Numbered from the stretch's first letter, positions 1-11,700 are shown. The stretch is DNA of 64,000 bases from Streptomyces vietnamensis (GCF_000830005.1 NZ_CP010407.1:8382001-8446000), one strand, 5' to 3'. Program-made: numbers and translations. Notes: generated by a model from the letters alone, not told the origin.

Positions 1-1
1 C

Positions 2-163
2 CGCGACGACCGCACGGCGCACCACCGTATGCGGGTCGCCGACGGACGGGCCCCACACGGTGGTCCACGCTCCGACGCCACCCTGTGCGCCCACACCGAC
101 GACGGCACCCTCGGCAACGCGCGCGAGCTCCACGCCGAGCAGCAGGCGCGGCGGAGCGCCTGA
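2..163 (+). CDS. 3' end of an unidentified gene (partial)
   Basis: An open frame enters from the left edge and stops at a TGA at 161-163. It gives about 53 residues, ending in NARELHAEQQARRSA. Third codon positions are almost all G or C, as in real genes of this genome, and no overlapping frame looks better. No domain can be recognised from so short a tail. It would be convergent with the tetramate cluster that ends at 242, so it may mark the gene bordering that cluster. It could be a chance frame. Confidence 0.3.
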   Translation, partial: RDDRTAHHRMRVADGRAPHGGPRSDATLCAHTDDGTLGNARELHAEQQARRSA

Positions 164-206
164 CACCTCGCCGCCGCCCCCGAACGCCCCGTCCTTCCGT
201 CCTCCC

Positions 207-242
207 GTCCGGCGAAGCCCCCGCTTCTGGGAGCAGCCGGAC
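207..242. terminator. Possible hairpin between convergent genes
   Basis: GTCCGGC at 207-213 can pair with GCCGGAC at 236-242, and an inner GAAGC-CCCC-GCTTC hairpin lies at 214-227. It overlaps the last base of the Rieske gene. There is no T tract. In such GC-rich DNA a chance stem is possible. Confidence 0.25.
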
Positions 243-1336
243 TACGTCATCCTGCTCTCCGCTTCCCCCGCCGCTCTCCGCACCACCGACGACGGCACGT
301 GCGCCCGCAGCCGGTCCGGCGGATAGAACTGCCGGGCCCAGTGGCGGAACGGGCCGATCGGGCCGTCGCCGCGGGCCAGCCGGGGCGGGGACACGTACCG
401 CTTCGTCGACCAGACCGGGAAGTCCTGGGACACGAAAGCGCAGTTGCCCCGGAACATCACACCCGCCAGCAGCCAGTGTGCCGAGCCGCTCAACCAGCGG
501 GCCAGTGGGGCCGGGAGGGAGGCCGGCTCGGCCACCTCGAAGCGGCTCGTCTGGCGCAGCTGGAAAGCCGCGGGCGCGATCATTGTGGTCGTGTATACGG
601 CACAGGTGCGCACCCCGAACCGGGGGAGCGCCGTGCACACGTGCACCCGGCTGATCCCGTTGCCCTCCAGCGTCACCTCCAGCGGACTCGCGCCCAGCAG
701 CGGCACCCGTTCCTCGGAGCGCACCGAGATCCGGAAGGACCGCCCCTCGAAGACCGCCGGCTCGGCCACTTCCGACGCACCCCAGCCGTGCAGCGGCGTG
801 AAGTGCCCGATGTCCACCGTGTTCTCGACCACGTCCTGGCTGTGCCCCGCCATCTCCCACGCAGCCAGCCGCGGCGCCCGAGTCCCGAGCGTGTGCCAGG
901 GCGTGAGCTCCCAGTCCGGCGCCCGCCCGTCGTGGTGCCGCCACACGAAGACGGCGCCGTCGACCTCGCGCACCGGCAGCAGGGTCAGGTCCGAGGACGG
1001 CGGCGGGGGCGTGCCGTACCCCGTCCGCGTGCAGGCGCCGTCCGGGCCGAAGGCGAAGCGGTGGAAGGGGCACAGCAGCTCGTCGCCCTCCAGCGCGCCG
1101 AGCCCGAGGTGCGCCCCCAGGTGCGGGCAGTACGGGCGGACCGCCCGCACCTCGCCGTCGCGGAGCCGGTAGAGCACCACGTCCTCGCCCTGGAGCGGCC
1201 GGGTCAGCAGCGCGCCCCGCACCACCTCCGAGGAGAACGCCACCGAGAACCAGCCGTCGGGGTACGGCAGGGCCGGCTCGTGCGCGTCGGCCGGGCTCGG
1301 GCCCTCCGTGAGCGCCCGGGTGTGGCCGCGCCTCAC
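242..1336 (-). CDS. Rieske non-heme iron oxygenase of the tetramate cluster
   Basis: The 364-residue product has a Rieske [2Fe-2S] motif with C70-P-H72 and C89-P-F-H92. It is followed by a catalytic-domain signature N-x2-D-x2-H-x4-H (NTVDIGHFTPLH), the mononuclear iron site of Rieske oxygenase alpha subunits. These enzymes hydroxylate or desaturate substrates with electrons from a reductase; no reductase or ferredoxin gene lies nearby. The GTG start at 1336 overlaps the stop of the upstream reductase gene, so it is translationally coupled and last in the tetramate operon. In the frontalamide-type clusters I recall, this slot holds a P450 tailoring enzyme, so I infer late oxidation of the macrolactam. 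The family call is strong and the substrate is inferred. Confidence 0.88.
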   Translation of the reverse strand: MRRGHTRALTEGPSPADAHEPALPYPDGWFSVAFSSEVVRGALLTRPLQGEDVVLYRLRDGEVRAVRPYCPHLGAHLGLGALEGDELLCPFHRFAFGPDGACTRTGYGTPPPPSSDLTLLPVREVDGAVFVWRHHDGRAPDWELTPWHTLGTRAPRLAAWEMAGHSQDVVENTVDIGHFTPLHGWGASEVAEPAVFEGRSFRISVRSEERVPLLGASPLEVTLEGNGISRVHVCTALPRFGVRTCAVYTTTMIAPAAFQLRQTSRFEVAEPASLPAPLARWLSGSAHWLLAGVMFRGNCAFVSQDFPVWSTKRYVSPPRLARGDGPIGPFRHWARQFYPPDRLRAHVPSSVVRRAAGEAESRMT

Positions 1337-2388
1337 AGCTCGACCAGCACCTTGCCGAAGGACGCAGCGCGGTCGGTGTACAGGCTGCGGTAGGCGGCGG
1401 GGATGGAGTCGAAGCCGCGGTGCACGGTCTGCTGGTAGCGGATCTCGCCGGCGCGCACCAGCGGCCCCAGCTCGGCATGCAGCGCCGCCCAGTTGTCCTC
1501 GGTGAACCACTCCAGCGCGAAGATCCCGCGGATCGTCGTGCGCGGGAACATGATGTACGGCAGCAGCCGGGGTCCGGTCCACTCGCCGCCGACCTGGCTC
1601 GACCACTGCCAGCACACCGCGACCCGGCTGTCCACGGTGAGCATCGTGAAGACGGTGTCGGTCATGACCCCGCCGAGGTTGTCGAAGTACCGGTCCACGC
1701 CGCCGGGAGCCGCCTTCGCCAGGTCCTCGCGGAGCTGCGCCGGGTCCCCGCCGTGCCGGAAGACGACGACGGCGTCGAAGCCGAGCGCCGTCAGCCGGGC
1801 CGCCTTCTCCGGCGAACCGGTCGTGCCCACCACCCGCGCGCCCGCCCGCTTCGCCAGCTGCCCGACCAGCGTGCCGATCGCGCCGGACGCGCCGCTGATC
1901 AGGACCGTGTCGCCTGGCCGTACGGCCAGGAAGGTGGTGAGGGTGCCCCACGCGGTCATCCCGGCGCCGCCGAGGATGCCGAGCGCAGTGCTCAGCGGCA
2001 GCGCCTCGTCGTAGTGGGCCGGGTCCAGCTTCCGGTACGCGGGGAAGACCATCGGGAACGTGCCGGTCTGCCACAGGGCCTCGGCGCCGTTGCTGACCAG
2101 GTGGGTGCGCCAGCCGCCGAAGCCCTGCACGAGGTCCCCGACGCCGAACGTCGCCCGCGGTCCGGCCGCCAGCACCTCCATGATCGAGTCGGCGCCCATG
2201 TGGTCGCCCACCGGGGTGTCCAGGGCGATCCCCTGGAGGTACGGGTCGACGGAGACGTACCGCGTGCGCAGCAGCATCTCGTCCTCGGCCAGGTCGGTGT
2301 CGAGCTCCTCCACCACCTTCACGTACATCCGGTCCACGTCCGGCACGCCGTCGTTGTGCTCGCTGACGATCCACTTCTCGATCTTCAC
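1333..2388 (-). CDS. ftdE: MDR-family NAD(P)H-dependent reductase, PTM ring cyclisation (FtdE/IkaC-like)
   Basis: This 351-residue medium-chain dehydrogenase/reductase has the nucleotide-binding motif SGASGAIG after an N-terminal GroES-like part. It lacks the zinc-ligand cluster, as do leukotriene B4 dehydrogenase/prostaglandin reductase relatives. In PTM pathways the homologous enzyme (IkaC, PtmC, FtdE) forms the last carbocycle by reductive cyclisation using NADPH. GTG at 2388 is chosen because AGGAG sits 7 nt upstream and the codon overlaps the stop of the upstream FAD enzyme. Position after two FAD enzymes and a PKS-NRPS matches the PTM order. The symbol is assigned by synteny and family, not by a sequence search. 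Confidence 0.85.
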   Translation of the reverse strand: MKIEKWIVSEHNDGVPDVDRMYVKVVEELDTDLAEDEMLLRTRYVSVDPYLQGIALDTPVGDHMGADSIMEVLAAGPRATFGVGDLVQGFGGWRTHLVSNGAEALWQTGTFPMVFPAYRKLDPAHYDEALPLSTALGILGGAGMTAWGTLTTFLAVRPGDTVLISGASGAIGTLVGQLAKRAGARVVGTTGSPEKAARLTALGFDAVVVFRHGGDPAQLREDLAKAAPGGVDRYFDNLGGVMTDTVFTMLTVDSRVAVCWQWSSQVGGEWTGPRLLPYIMFPRTTIRGIFALEWFTEDNWAALHAELGPLVRAGEIRYQQTVHRGFDSIPAAYRSLYTDRAASFGKVLVEL

Positions 2389-4043
2389 GGGGTCGCTCCT
2401 GCGGGTTCGATGAGTTGGACGGGGAGAGGGGCGCTGTCGTCGACGGAGGCGGTGAACGACCGCCCGTCGTCGCGGCAGACGAAGTGCATGACGTGCCGTC
2501 CCGAGGCCGCGGCCCGGATCAGGCCGCCGGTGGTGGCCCAGACGCCGGACAGATAGAAGTCCGCGAGCCCCGGCAGCCCCGGGCCGTGCCGCTTGACCTC
2601 CTTCTCCACGGTCTCGCCGCTGTCCACGAACGGCTGCCAGCCGAGCACCGTGCCGTCGTAGTTGCCGGTGTAGCGGACCTGGGTGAGCGGGGTGGACACG
2701 TCCCGCACCACGATCGCGTCCCGCAGCCCGGGGTGCCGCTCGTCGAGGAAGTCCACGATCGTGTCCCGCACCTGCCGCTTGGCTCGCTGGTACTCGCGTC
2801 CGCGCCCGACCGGCAGCGTGTGCAGCTCCTCGCCCCGGCGGTTCCGGGTGGACCGCTCCGGACCGGTGCTCAGCTCCCGCCACGGCGCGATGTCGCAGAA
2901 GTACGTGGCGTACACCACGGAGGTGCCCGGCGGCGACAGCTCCGGGTAGTGGCGGCTGCGGAACTGCACGTTGACGCTGGGGTGCCGGATGCCGGTGAGC
3001 CGTTCCGCGACCGCGTCCTCCAGGAGGTACGTGGTGCAGGGCTCGCAGTCCGGGAAGGGCCGGCGCAGCCCCAGGAAGACCGTCAGGTAGCCGGGGAAGA
3101 CCATGCCGGGTTCCGTGATGGTCCGGGTGTACAACTCCCGGTACGTGTCGGTGAGGTAGCGGCCCTTCAGCAGGTCGAGGAGCGTGGTGCGCCCGTCGCA
3201 GGCGGAGACCACGATGTCCGCCCGCAGCTCCGTGCCGTCGCTCAGCCGGACCCCGGCCGCCCGGTCGTTCTCCACCAGGATCTCCACGGCCCTGGCGTTG
3301 TACGTGACCTCGCCGCCGAGCCCCCGGTAGCGCTCCTCGACCGAGCGGGCCAGGCCCAGCGAGCCGCCCTCGGGGACACCGGCCGAGGCGTCGGCGTGCG
3401 CCGCGAGCTGGAAGTAGAACGGCAGCACGGGGAAGTTGGGATGCTTCTCGTACAGGATGAAGTTGAACGCCTCGCGCAGCAGCGGGTCCCGGAAGCGCTC
3501 CGAGTAGTCCCGCATCAGCGTGCCGATGGAGCGCCGGATCACGTTGAAGTAGGGGACGAAGGACGCCAGCATCCGCCAGCGCTCCAGGCGGCCCATGAGC
3601 CCGACCGGGGTGAGGAAGGGGTAGCGGGCCAGCGCCTTGCGGAAGGTCCGCAGTCCGGCGCAGAAGTCGCGGATCACCCGGGCGTCGCCGGGGGAGAGGG
3701 CGAGCAGGTGCGCTTCGAGGCGGTCCGGGTCGGAGTAGAAGTGGACCGCCCGCCCGTCCCGGCCGCGCACCGTGTTGAACACGTCGAAGTTGCGCATCCG
3801 CTTGCCCTGGAGCGCGCCGAGCTCCAGCCAGATCTGGTGCATCTCGTTGCCCGGCCCGCTGCCGAGCAGCCAGCTCACGCAGCAGTCGAGGGTGAAGTCG
3901 CCCCGGTCCCAGGCCGTGCAGGAGCCGCCCGGGATCTCGTGCATCTCCAGCACCCGGCTGCGATAGCCGTTCATCTGGGCGTAGCAGCCGGTGGAGAGCC
4001 CGCCGAGCCCTCCGCCGACGATCAGCATGGTCTTTCTGGTCAT
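2385..4043 (-). CDS. ftdD: FAD-dependent phytoene-desaturase-like oxidoreductase (second PTM cyclase)
   Basis: The 552-residue protein opens with the dinucleotide-binding motif IVGGGLGGLSTGCYAQ and carries the ending ATTGGLIRAAASGRHVMHFV typical of phytoene desaturase/carotenoid isomerase-like flavoproteins. It is clearly paralogous to its upstream neighbour, sharing AQMNG/AQMSG, SPGDAR and EGGSLGLARSVEERY blocks. In PTM pathways a pair of these enzymes forms the first and second five-membered rings of the polyene tetramate. ATG at 4043 starts just before the glycine-rich motif and overlaps the upstream stop by 4 nt. The exact ring-forming role is inferred from gene order. Confidence 0.85.
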   Translation of the reverse strand: MTRKTMLIVGGGLGGLSTGCYAQMNGYRSRVLEMHEIPGGSCTAWDRGDFTLDCCVSWLLGSGPGNEMHQIWLELGALQGKRMRNFDVFNTVRGRDGRAVHFYSDPDRLEAHLLALSPGDARVIRDFCAGLRTFRKALARYPFLTPVGLMGRLERWRMLASFVPYFNVIRRSIGTLMRDYSERFRDPLLREAFNFILYEKHPNFPVLPFYFQLAAHADASAGVPEGGSLGLARSVEERYRGLGGEVTYNARAVEILVENDRAAGVRLSDGTELRADIVVSACDGRTTLLDLLKGRYLTDTYRELYTRTITEPGMVFPGYLTVFLGLRRPFPDCEPCTTYLLEDAVAERLTGIRHPSVNVQFRSRHYPELSPPGTSVVYATYFCDIAPWRELSTGPERSTRNRRGEELHTLPVGRGREYQRAKRQVRDTIVDFLDERHPGLRDAIVVRDVSTPLTQVRYTGNYDGTVLGWQPFVDSGETVEKEVKRHGPGLPGLADFYLSGVWATTGGLIRAAASGRHVMHFVCRDDGRSFTASVDDSAPLPVQLIEPAGATP

Positions 4044-5725
4044 TCGGCCACCACCGCCTTCCGGGTGTCGCCCCGCTGTTCGAGTCGTGGCAGCCGGCCC
4101 AGCTTCCCGGGATGCCACGGCCCGACACCCTCGCTCGGCCAGGCCCGGAACTCCCGGCCCAGCTCGTCGCACAGGAACTGGACCGCGTACCGGCCGCTGG
4201 TCGCGGCCCGGATCAGGCCGCCCATCCCGGTCCACTGACCGGCCATCGAGAAGCCGCTCAGCCCCGGCAGCCGCATCCGGTCCCGGTCCACCAGCGCGGT
4301 CGACACGTCGTCGGCCTCGGAGAACGCCTTCCAGGCCAGGATGCTGCCGTAGGTGTTGCCGGTGTACCGCTCCGTCGTCGCCGGTGTCGCCACGTCCACC
4401 AGCTCGATCCGCTTCTCGAGGCCCGGATGACGCTCGGCCAGAAAGCCCCGCAGGAAGTCGACGACCTCCTGCTTGCGCTCCCGGTACGCCCGCCGGTCCG
4501 CGTTCCGCAGCTCCTGCCAGGACCGGTGGTCGGTGAAGTACGTGCAGTGCAGCACCGACTTCCCGGCCGGCGCGAAGCCGTCGGCGTAGTCGGACCGCCG
4601 CTGCACCACCAGACTGTGCTGGAGGCTCCCCGGCAGCGCCGCGCCCCGCTCCGGCCCGAGGAGGTACGTGGTGCTGTGCGGCTCACCGGCGGGCAGCGGC
4701 CCGTCGATCCCGACGAACGCGGAGACCACCGCCGGGTACAGGTTGTCCGGCCGGTCCAGCAGCTCCTTGTACAGCCGCTCGGTGCGCGGGCTGCTCCACC
4801 GCCCCTCCAGCAGCCGGTCCAGCACCGTCGGCCCGTCGCAGGCGGCGATCACGTGGTCGGCGAAGTGCTCCTGCCCGTCCCGCAGGCGTACGCCGACCGC
4901 CCGCCCGTCCTCGACGAGGATCCGCTCCACCCGGGCGCGGTAGCCGATGTGCCCGCCGAGCCCCGTGTACCGTTCCTCCACCGACCGGGCCAGACCCAGC
5001 GAACCGCCCTCCGGGAAGCCCGCGTTGCCGTTGGAGGCGCAGGACATCGTGAAGAGGAAGGGGAGCAGCGGGAAGCCGGTCAGCTCCTGTAGGAACACGT
5101 TCGGGAACGCCCGGCGCAGCAGCGGGTCCTCGAAGCGGTCCGCGAACCGGCGCATGGGCGTGGCGGCGGTGCGCCAGTACAGCCGGAACGCCGGCAGGAT
5201 CGCGAGCAGCGTCCGCACCTTCTCCGCCGGGGACTTCAGCGGCGGCGGCTTCAGCTCCCAGTGCGGGTCGAGCTCCGCGAAGCGCCTGAGGTCCCGGCAG
5301 AACGCCCGGATCAGGCGCGCGTCGCCGGGCGAGAGTTCCAGCAGGTGCTTCTGGAGCCGGTCCGGGTCGTTGTAGAAGGTGACGGACCGGCCGTCCTCGG
5401 CCACCACCCGGTTGAACTGGTCGAACAGGGTGATCCGCTTCCCGTCCAGCGCCCCGAGCTCGCGCCACACCTCGTTCGCCCCGGTCCCGGGTGCCGTGCC
5501 GATCAGCCAGTCGATGCAGTAGTCGAAGAGGTAGCCCTGCCGTGCCCAGGCGGTGCAGCAGCCCCCCGGCAGCACGTGCTTCTCGAAGATCCGGCTCTCC
5601 AGTCCGCTCATCTGCGCGTAGCAGCCGGCGGCCAGACCCGACATGCCCGCGCCGATGATGATCACCCGGGGCCGCCCGCCGGGAGGCCGGGCCTCCCAGT
5701 GGGGCCCGCCGTCACGCACGCCCAT
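4040..5725 (-). CDS. ftdC: FAD-dependent phytoene-desaturase-like oxidoreductase (first PTM cyclase)
   Basis: The 561-residue flavoprotein has IIIGAGMSGLAAGCYAQ near the N terminus and GQWTGMGGLIRAATSGRY near the C terminus, the two FAD-contact regions of the phytoene dehydrogenase family. It follows the PKS-NRPS directly and overlaps its stop by 14 nt. ATG at 5725 is preferred over GTG at 5734 because a GGGAGG ribosome site lies about 7 nt upstream of the ATG. PTM homologues (IkaB, PtmB1/B2, OX enzymes of the HSAF cluster) start carbocycle formation on the tetramate polyene. Paralogy with the next gene suggests an old duplication. Confidence 0.86.
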   Translation of the reverse strand: MGVRDGGPHWEARPPGGRPRVIIIGAGMSGLAAGCYAQMSGLESRIFEKHVLPGGCCTAWARQGYLFDYCIDWLIGTAPGTGANEVWRELGALDGKRITLFDQFNRVVAEDGRSVTFYNDPDRLQKHLLELSPGDARLIRAFCRDLRRFAELDPHWELKPPPLKSPAEKVRTLLAILPAFRLYWRTAATPMRRFADRFEDPLLRRAFPNVFLQELTGFPLLPFLFTMSCASNGNAGFPEGGSLGLARSVEERYTGLGGHIGYRARVERILVEDGRAVGVRLRDGQEHFADHVIAACDGPTVLDRLLEGRWSSPRTERLYKELLDRPDNLYPAVVSAFVGIDGPLPAGEPHSTTYLLGPERGAALPGSLQHSLVVQRRSDYADGFAPAGKSVLHCTYFTDHRSWQELRNADRRAYRERKQEVVDFLRGFLAERHPGLEKRIELVDVATPATTERYTGNTYGSILAWKAFSEADDVSTALVDRDRMRLPGLSGFSMAGQWTGMGGLIRAATSGRYAVQFLCDELGREFRAWPSEGVGPWHPGKLGRLPRLEQRGDTRKAVVAE

Positions 5726-8700
5726 CCGCGGCACCTCCCGCCAGCAGCGTCCGGACCAGCTCCGCGTTCCCGTCGAGGAACGAGCCGTCGAGCATCTCGG
5801 CGTGCCGTCCGTGTCCCTCGCGCACGGTGCACCCGGCGGTGGTGACGCCGTGCCAGCCGCCGGGCTCGTCCGCCGCGAAGCGGAGCAGCTTGTCCTGGTC
5901 GGAGATCACCGCGATCGGCGCGCCGAGCACACCGAGCGAGGGGTGGGCACCGCAGTGTGCCAGGTACTCGCGGGCCTGCTCCACGGTCTCCCGGGCGACG
6001 ATCTCGGAACCGGTGTGCCGTCGCAGGTGTTCCGCGAGCTCCGCCTCGAACTCGGCCAGGTGCTCCTCGCCGAGGGCGACGGCCTCGGCGATCCGGTACG
6101 AGTCCATGATCAGCACGAGGTCCACCACGCGGCCCCGCCGCTCCAGCTCCCCGGCGATCTCGAACGCGAGGTTGCCGCCGAGGGAGTAGCCGAACAGCGT
6201 GTACGGCCCGCCCGGGTGCAGCTCCTCGGCCAGATCCGCGTACCGGGCCGCCTTGTCGGGACCCGACAGGTAGTTGAACGCGGCGAAGCGGTGCTCGGGC
6301 AGCCGCGCCGCGAGCTGCCGGTACACCAGCCCGTGCCCGCCCGCGGGCGGCAGGCAGAACACCGTCGCCGCCGGGTCCGCGCCCGGGTTGAACCACAGGT
6401 ACGGCTCGGCGCCGGGCAGCCGCCCGGTGACGACGTCCTCCAGGGTGCGGGCCATGCCGTGCAGGGTGCTGGTCTGGAACAGCCGCCCGACCGGCACGGA
6501 CGCGTTGAACTCGGTCCGCAGGTGGTGGATCAGTTCGATCAGCTTGATCGAACTGCCGCCCGCCTCGAAGAAGTCGTCCCGTAGCCCAGGCCGCTCCAGC
6601 CCGAGCAGCGACCGCCAGTGCGCCGCCATCCGCGTCTCGTACAGCGTCACCGGCGGCTCGTACCGCTCCGGTCCCGCCTCCGCGCGCGGCTCCGGCAGCG
6701 CACCCAGATCGACCTTGCCGTTCGCGGTCAGCGGCAGCGCGGACAGCTCCGTGAAGTGCGCCGGGATCAGATACGTCGGCAACTCCTCCGCGAGGTGGCG
6801 GCGCAGCTCCCGGGCGTCGGCCACCGCGCCCGGCGCGGGCACGCAGTAGGCGCACAGCACGTTCTCGCCCGTCTCGTCCCGCTGTACCGTCACGCACACC
6901 TGCGCCAGCTCGGGTTGGGCGGCCAGCCGCGCCTCGACCTCCCCGGTCTCCACCCGGTGGCCGCGCACCTTCACCTGCCCGTCGGCCCGCCCGAGGAGGT
7001 GCAGTACCCCCTCCGCGTCCCAGTGCCCGAGGTCCCCCGTCCGGTACAGCCGTACGGGTTCGCCGCCCGGTTCGAGGGCCACGAACCGTTCGGCCGTCCG
7101 CTCCGGATCGTTCAGGTGGTGGTCGGCGACGCCGGCGCCGCCGATCCACAGCTCACCGGCCACCCCCGGCGGCACCGGTTCGCCGTGCCGGTCGAGGACG
7201 TACAGCTCGCTGTTGGGCAGCGGCCGGCCGATCGGCACCATCCGGCCCGGCTCCAGCCCCTCGGCCTGCCCCTCGTAGTAGGCGCTGTCGATGGTGGCCT
7301 CGGTCAGCCCGTACGAGTTGACCACCCGGGTGCCCGGCCCGCACAGCGCGATGAGCCTCCGGTGCTCGCCCACCCGCCAGGCGTCCGAGCCGATGATCAC
7401 CAGGCGCATGAACTCCAGGCCCAGCCCCTCCCGCTCGCAGTGCGCCAGCAGCCCGCGCGCCACCGACGGCACGAACTCGCCGCAGTCCACGCCCTCCGCG
7501 CGCATGGCCCGGTAGAGCCGCGCGGTGTCGAAGAGGAGGTCCCGGTCGACGAGGACCAGCGTCCCGCCCGAGCACAGCGCCCGGACCAGGTCCCCGGTGA
7601 ACACGTCGAAGGAGACGCCCGCCATCTGCAGGTGCACCCGGACGTCGGTGTCCAGCCGGTACTCCTGCTGCCAGGCGACGAACACCGAGGCCAGGTTGCG
7701 GTGGCTGACCCGCACCGCCTTGGGGCGGCCGGTGGAACCCGAGGTGTGGATCACGTAGGCCGTCTGGTCGAGGCCGACGGCCGGCTCCGGCCGCTCCTCG
7801 GTCCCCGGCCGGTCCAGCTCGTCGAGGGTGACCGGCCGTCCCGGCAGCCGGGCCGCCTCGCCCGGCCGCCCGTCGGTCAGGACCAGCGTGGCCCCGGCGT
7901 TCTCCATCAGCTCGGCCAGCCGTTCCGCCGGGTGGTCCGGGTCCAGCGGCAGGTACGCGCCCCCGGCCCGCAACACCGCGAGCAGCGCGATCACCAGCTC
8001 CGGCGACTTCGCGAGACGCACCGCCACGACCGTCCCGACGCCGACGCCGCGTTCGCGCAGAGAGGCCGCCACGCGCCGCGAGCGCTGGTCCAGCTCCCGG
8101 TAGCCGAGCCGCCGCCCGCCCGGTACGGAGACCGCGACCGCCTCGGGGAACTGCGCGGCGATCTTCCCGATCAGCTCGTGCACCGGCACGTCGTGGTCGA
8201 TCCGTCGGCCGACGCCGCCGAACCCGGTGACGATCCGCTCCCGTTCGCCGGCCTCCAGCATCGGCAGCCGTGCCGCCGGACGGCCGCCCTCCGCGCGGGT
8301 CAGGCCGTCGAGGAGGGTCCGGTAGTGCACGGCCATCCGGCGCATCGTCGCCGCGTCGAACAGGTCGGTGTTGTACTTCAGCACGCAGTGGAAGCGGCCG
8401 TCGGAACGGTCCTCGTACGCGGACAGCGTGACGTCGAACTGCCCTTCTTCCTCAGGGAGTTCGATGTACTCCAGCGCGTAGCCGAATCGCTCCACGGCCA
8501 CCTTGTGGGTGAGCAGGATGAACATCGCCTGGAAGACCGCCGAGCGGCTCGGGTCGTGCTGGAGGCCCAACTGCTCCACGAGCAGCACGAACGGGTACTC
8601 CTGGTTGTCGAGGCCCCCGAGGACCGTGTCCCGCACCCGGCCCAGCAGTTCGGCCACCGACGGCTCCCCGGCCAGGCTCACGTGCAGCGGCAGCGGATTG

Positions 8701-11700
8701 ACGAAGTAGCCGTAGACGGAGGCGAACTCCTCCTCGGTGCGCCCGGTGACGGGGCTGCCGACCACGATCTCGTCCTGCCCCGACCAGCGGTGCAGCAGCA
8801 GGTAGTACGCGGTGAGCAGCACCGTGTACACGGTGACGTTGTGCTCCCGGGCCAGCGCATGCACCCGGGCGCTGAGCTCGTCGTCGAGCTGGAAGAACTC
8901 CGAGGCGCCGTTGTCGGTCTGCACCGGCGGGCGCGGCCGGTCGGTGGGCAGTTCGAGCGCCGGGACCTCCCGCGGCAGGTGCTCCCGCCAGTACTCCAGC
9001 ATCCGCCGCGCCTCGGGCCCGGCCAGGAAGCGGTTCTGCCGGTTGAGGAAGTCCAGGTAGCGGGCCGGGACCGGTGCCAGCTCCGCCGGCCGGCCGGTGC
9101 GCAGCCCGTGATAGACCTCGAACAGCTCCTCGATGAAGGTGAAGGTGGAGATCGCGTCCGAGACGATGTGGTGGACGGCCTTCATCAGCACCCAGCGGTC
9201 CGGGGCCCGCCGGAACAGCCGCAGCCGCACCAGGGGGTCCCGCTCCAGGTCGTACGGCCTGCGGTACTCCGCCACCAGTCGGGAGCGGACCTCGTCCCAG
9301 GGCAGCCCGGACACATCGAGAAGACCGGTGTCGGCGAGGACCTCGGGCCGCACCCGCTGGACCGGACGCCCGTCCTCGGCGGTGATGTTGACGCGCAGGC
9401 TCGGATGCCGGGCGATCAACGTCCGGAAGGCCTCGAACAGCAGCTCCGGGTCGAGCTCCGCACGCACCTCCACCGCGCCGCCGATGTTGTACGCGAAGCC
9501 GTCCGGGTTGAGCTGCCGGAGGAACCACAGGGCCTGCTGGTTGTGGGTGAGCGGGTGGCACGCCTCGTCGGTGAAGGGCTCCACCGCCGTCTCCGTCACC
9601 GGACCCCCGGCCGCCGCGAGCTCGGTCAGCCCCGCGTGCAGCCGCTCGGTCAGCTCGCTCACCGGCCCGTTGCTGAGCAGTGCCACCACCGGCAGCGAGA
9701 CGCCCAGCTCGGCGTGGACCCGGACCCGCAGCTCCATCGCGAGCAGCGAGTCCAGACCGAGCGAGCCGAGCCGGGCGTCCGCGTCGACCAGCTCCGGCCG
9801 CACCCGCAGCACACCCGCCGCGAGGGCCGCGAACCGCTCGGTCACCAGCGCCGTACGCGCTGGCTCGTCGGCGGCGCGGAACGCGTCGAGCAGACCGCCG
9901 CCCTGCCCCGCCGGGACCTCCCGGGCCGCCGCGGCGGCGAGCGCCGACACCAGCGGCGGCGGGGTGGGGTACCAGGACAGGAACACCGGCCAGTCCACCA
10001 CCGTGGCCACCAGCAACTGGGCCCGGTCCTGCCCGATCACCCGCTCCAGGACCGCCATGCCCGCCTCCGGCGCCAGCGAGCTCATCCCGCGCGCGTCCCG
10101 GTAGTGGGCGACCAGTCCGAGCTCCTCGATCATGCCGGTGGCCCACGGCCCCCAGTCCAGGCTGAGCGCCGGCAGACCGAGTGCCCGGCGGTGATGGGCG
10201 AGCGCGTCCAGGAACGCGTTCCCGGCCGAGTAGTTGACCTGACCGGCCGTGGTCAGCAGCGAGGCGACCGACGCGAACAGCACGAAGTGCTCGACCGGCT
10301 CCTCGCGCAGCAGCCGGTGCAGCAGGTACCCGCCGTGCACCTTCGGCCCGTAGCCCGCGTCGAAGGCTTCGCGGTCCAACGACGGCAGCAGGACGTCCCG
10401 CACCTGCCCCGCGAGATGGAACACGCCCCGCACCGGCGGCAGACCGGCGGCCCGACGCCCGGCCAGCCAGCCCTCCATGGCCGCCGTGTCGGTCACGTCG
10501 ACCGCGGCGACCAACACCTCCGCGCCGAGCGCTTCGAGCTCGCGCAGGAACGCGACCCGCCGCCCCTCGGGGCCGCCCGGATCGAGCCTCCGCCACGCGC
10601 CGCGCTCCGGCACGCCGGTGCGGCCGAGCAGGACCAGGCGCCGGGCCCCGCGCCGTACCAGGGTGCGGCAGAGCAGCCGCCCCAGCGCCCCGAACGCGCC
10701 CGTGACCAGATAGGCGCCGTCCGCGCGCAGCCGCAGCGGCAGGGGACGGGTCAGCCCCACGGGCGGACGCAGCCGGCTGAGGTGCCGCCGCCCGGACCGC
10801 AGCGCGATCTCGCACTCCCCGTCGTCCGCGGTGAGCGCGCGCAGCAGCGCCTCGGCCTCGCCGGGACCCCCGGCCGGGTCGAGATCGATCAGCTTGCCGC
10901 TGTGACCGGTCAGCTCCTGCTGCCACAGCACCCGGCCGATGCCCCAGGCGGGCGCGCCGAACGGCTCCACCGGCTCGCCCGGCACCACCGCCTGGGCGCC
11001 CCGGGTGACGATGTGCAGGCGCCCCTCCGGGCACGCCTCGGGCAGCACCTGGGCGAGTGGGACGAGCGAGTAGCCGCCGAGCGTGCCGATCCCGTCGAGG
11101 TCCGCCGCGCCGACCGTGTCCAGCGGCGGCAGATCGAGGTTCCACAGATGCACCACGGCTCCGAACCCCGACCCGAGTTCGTCGAACAGCCTGCGCAGAT
11201 CGGCCGCCGAATCGGGCCGTACGGTCACGTGCCGGGCCCCGCTCCGGTAACGGCTCCCCGGGCGGACCAGTCGGCACCGCCCGCCGCGCGCCACGACTGC
11301 CTCGGCCAGCCGCGCGCCGAGCCCGCCCTCGTCGGCGAAGACCACGAGGTCGGGCGCGGGGGAGCCGCCGGGGCCGTCCCCGGTCCCCTCTGCGGTCCCG
11401 CCGTCCTCCGGCGCCTCGGCGGGCGCCTCCTCCCAAACCACCTCGGCCAGCCAGCCGTCGATGGTGCCGAGCTTCACCGAGGATGCCCCCCGGTCCACCG
11501 CCGCCGCGCGGAAGCCGCTGATCCGGCCGAGCGGCGTCCCGTCCTCGGCGTACAGGGCGAGGTCGCCGACCAGTTCCCCGGCGCTCTCTGCGGTCACCGT
11601 CGCGTGCGCCCACAGGGCCCGGTCGCCGACCGCGTCCAGCCGCAGCTCCGCGATGCCGACGGGCAGCCGGATCCCGGCGGACCGGCCGTCGTCCGGCGTC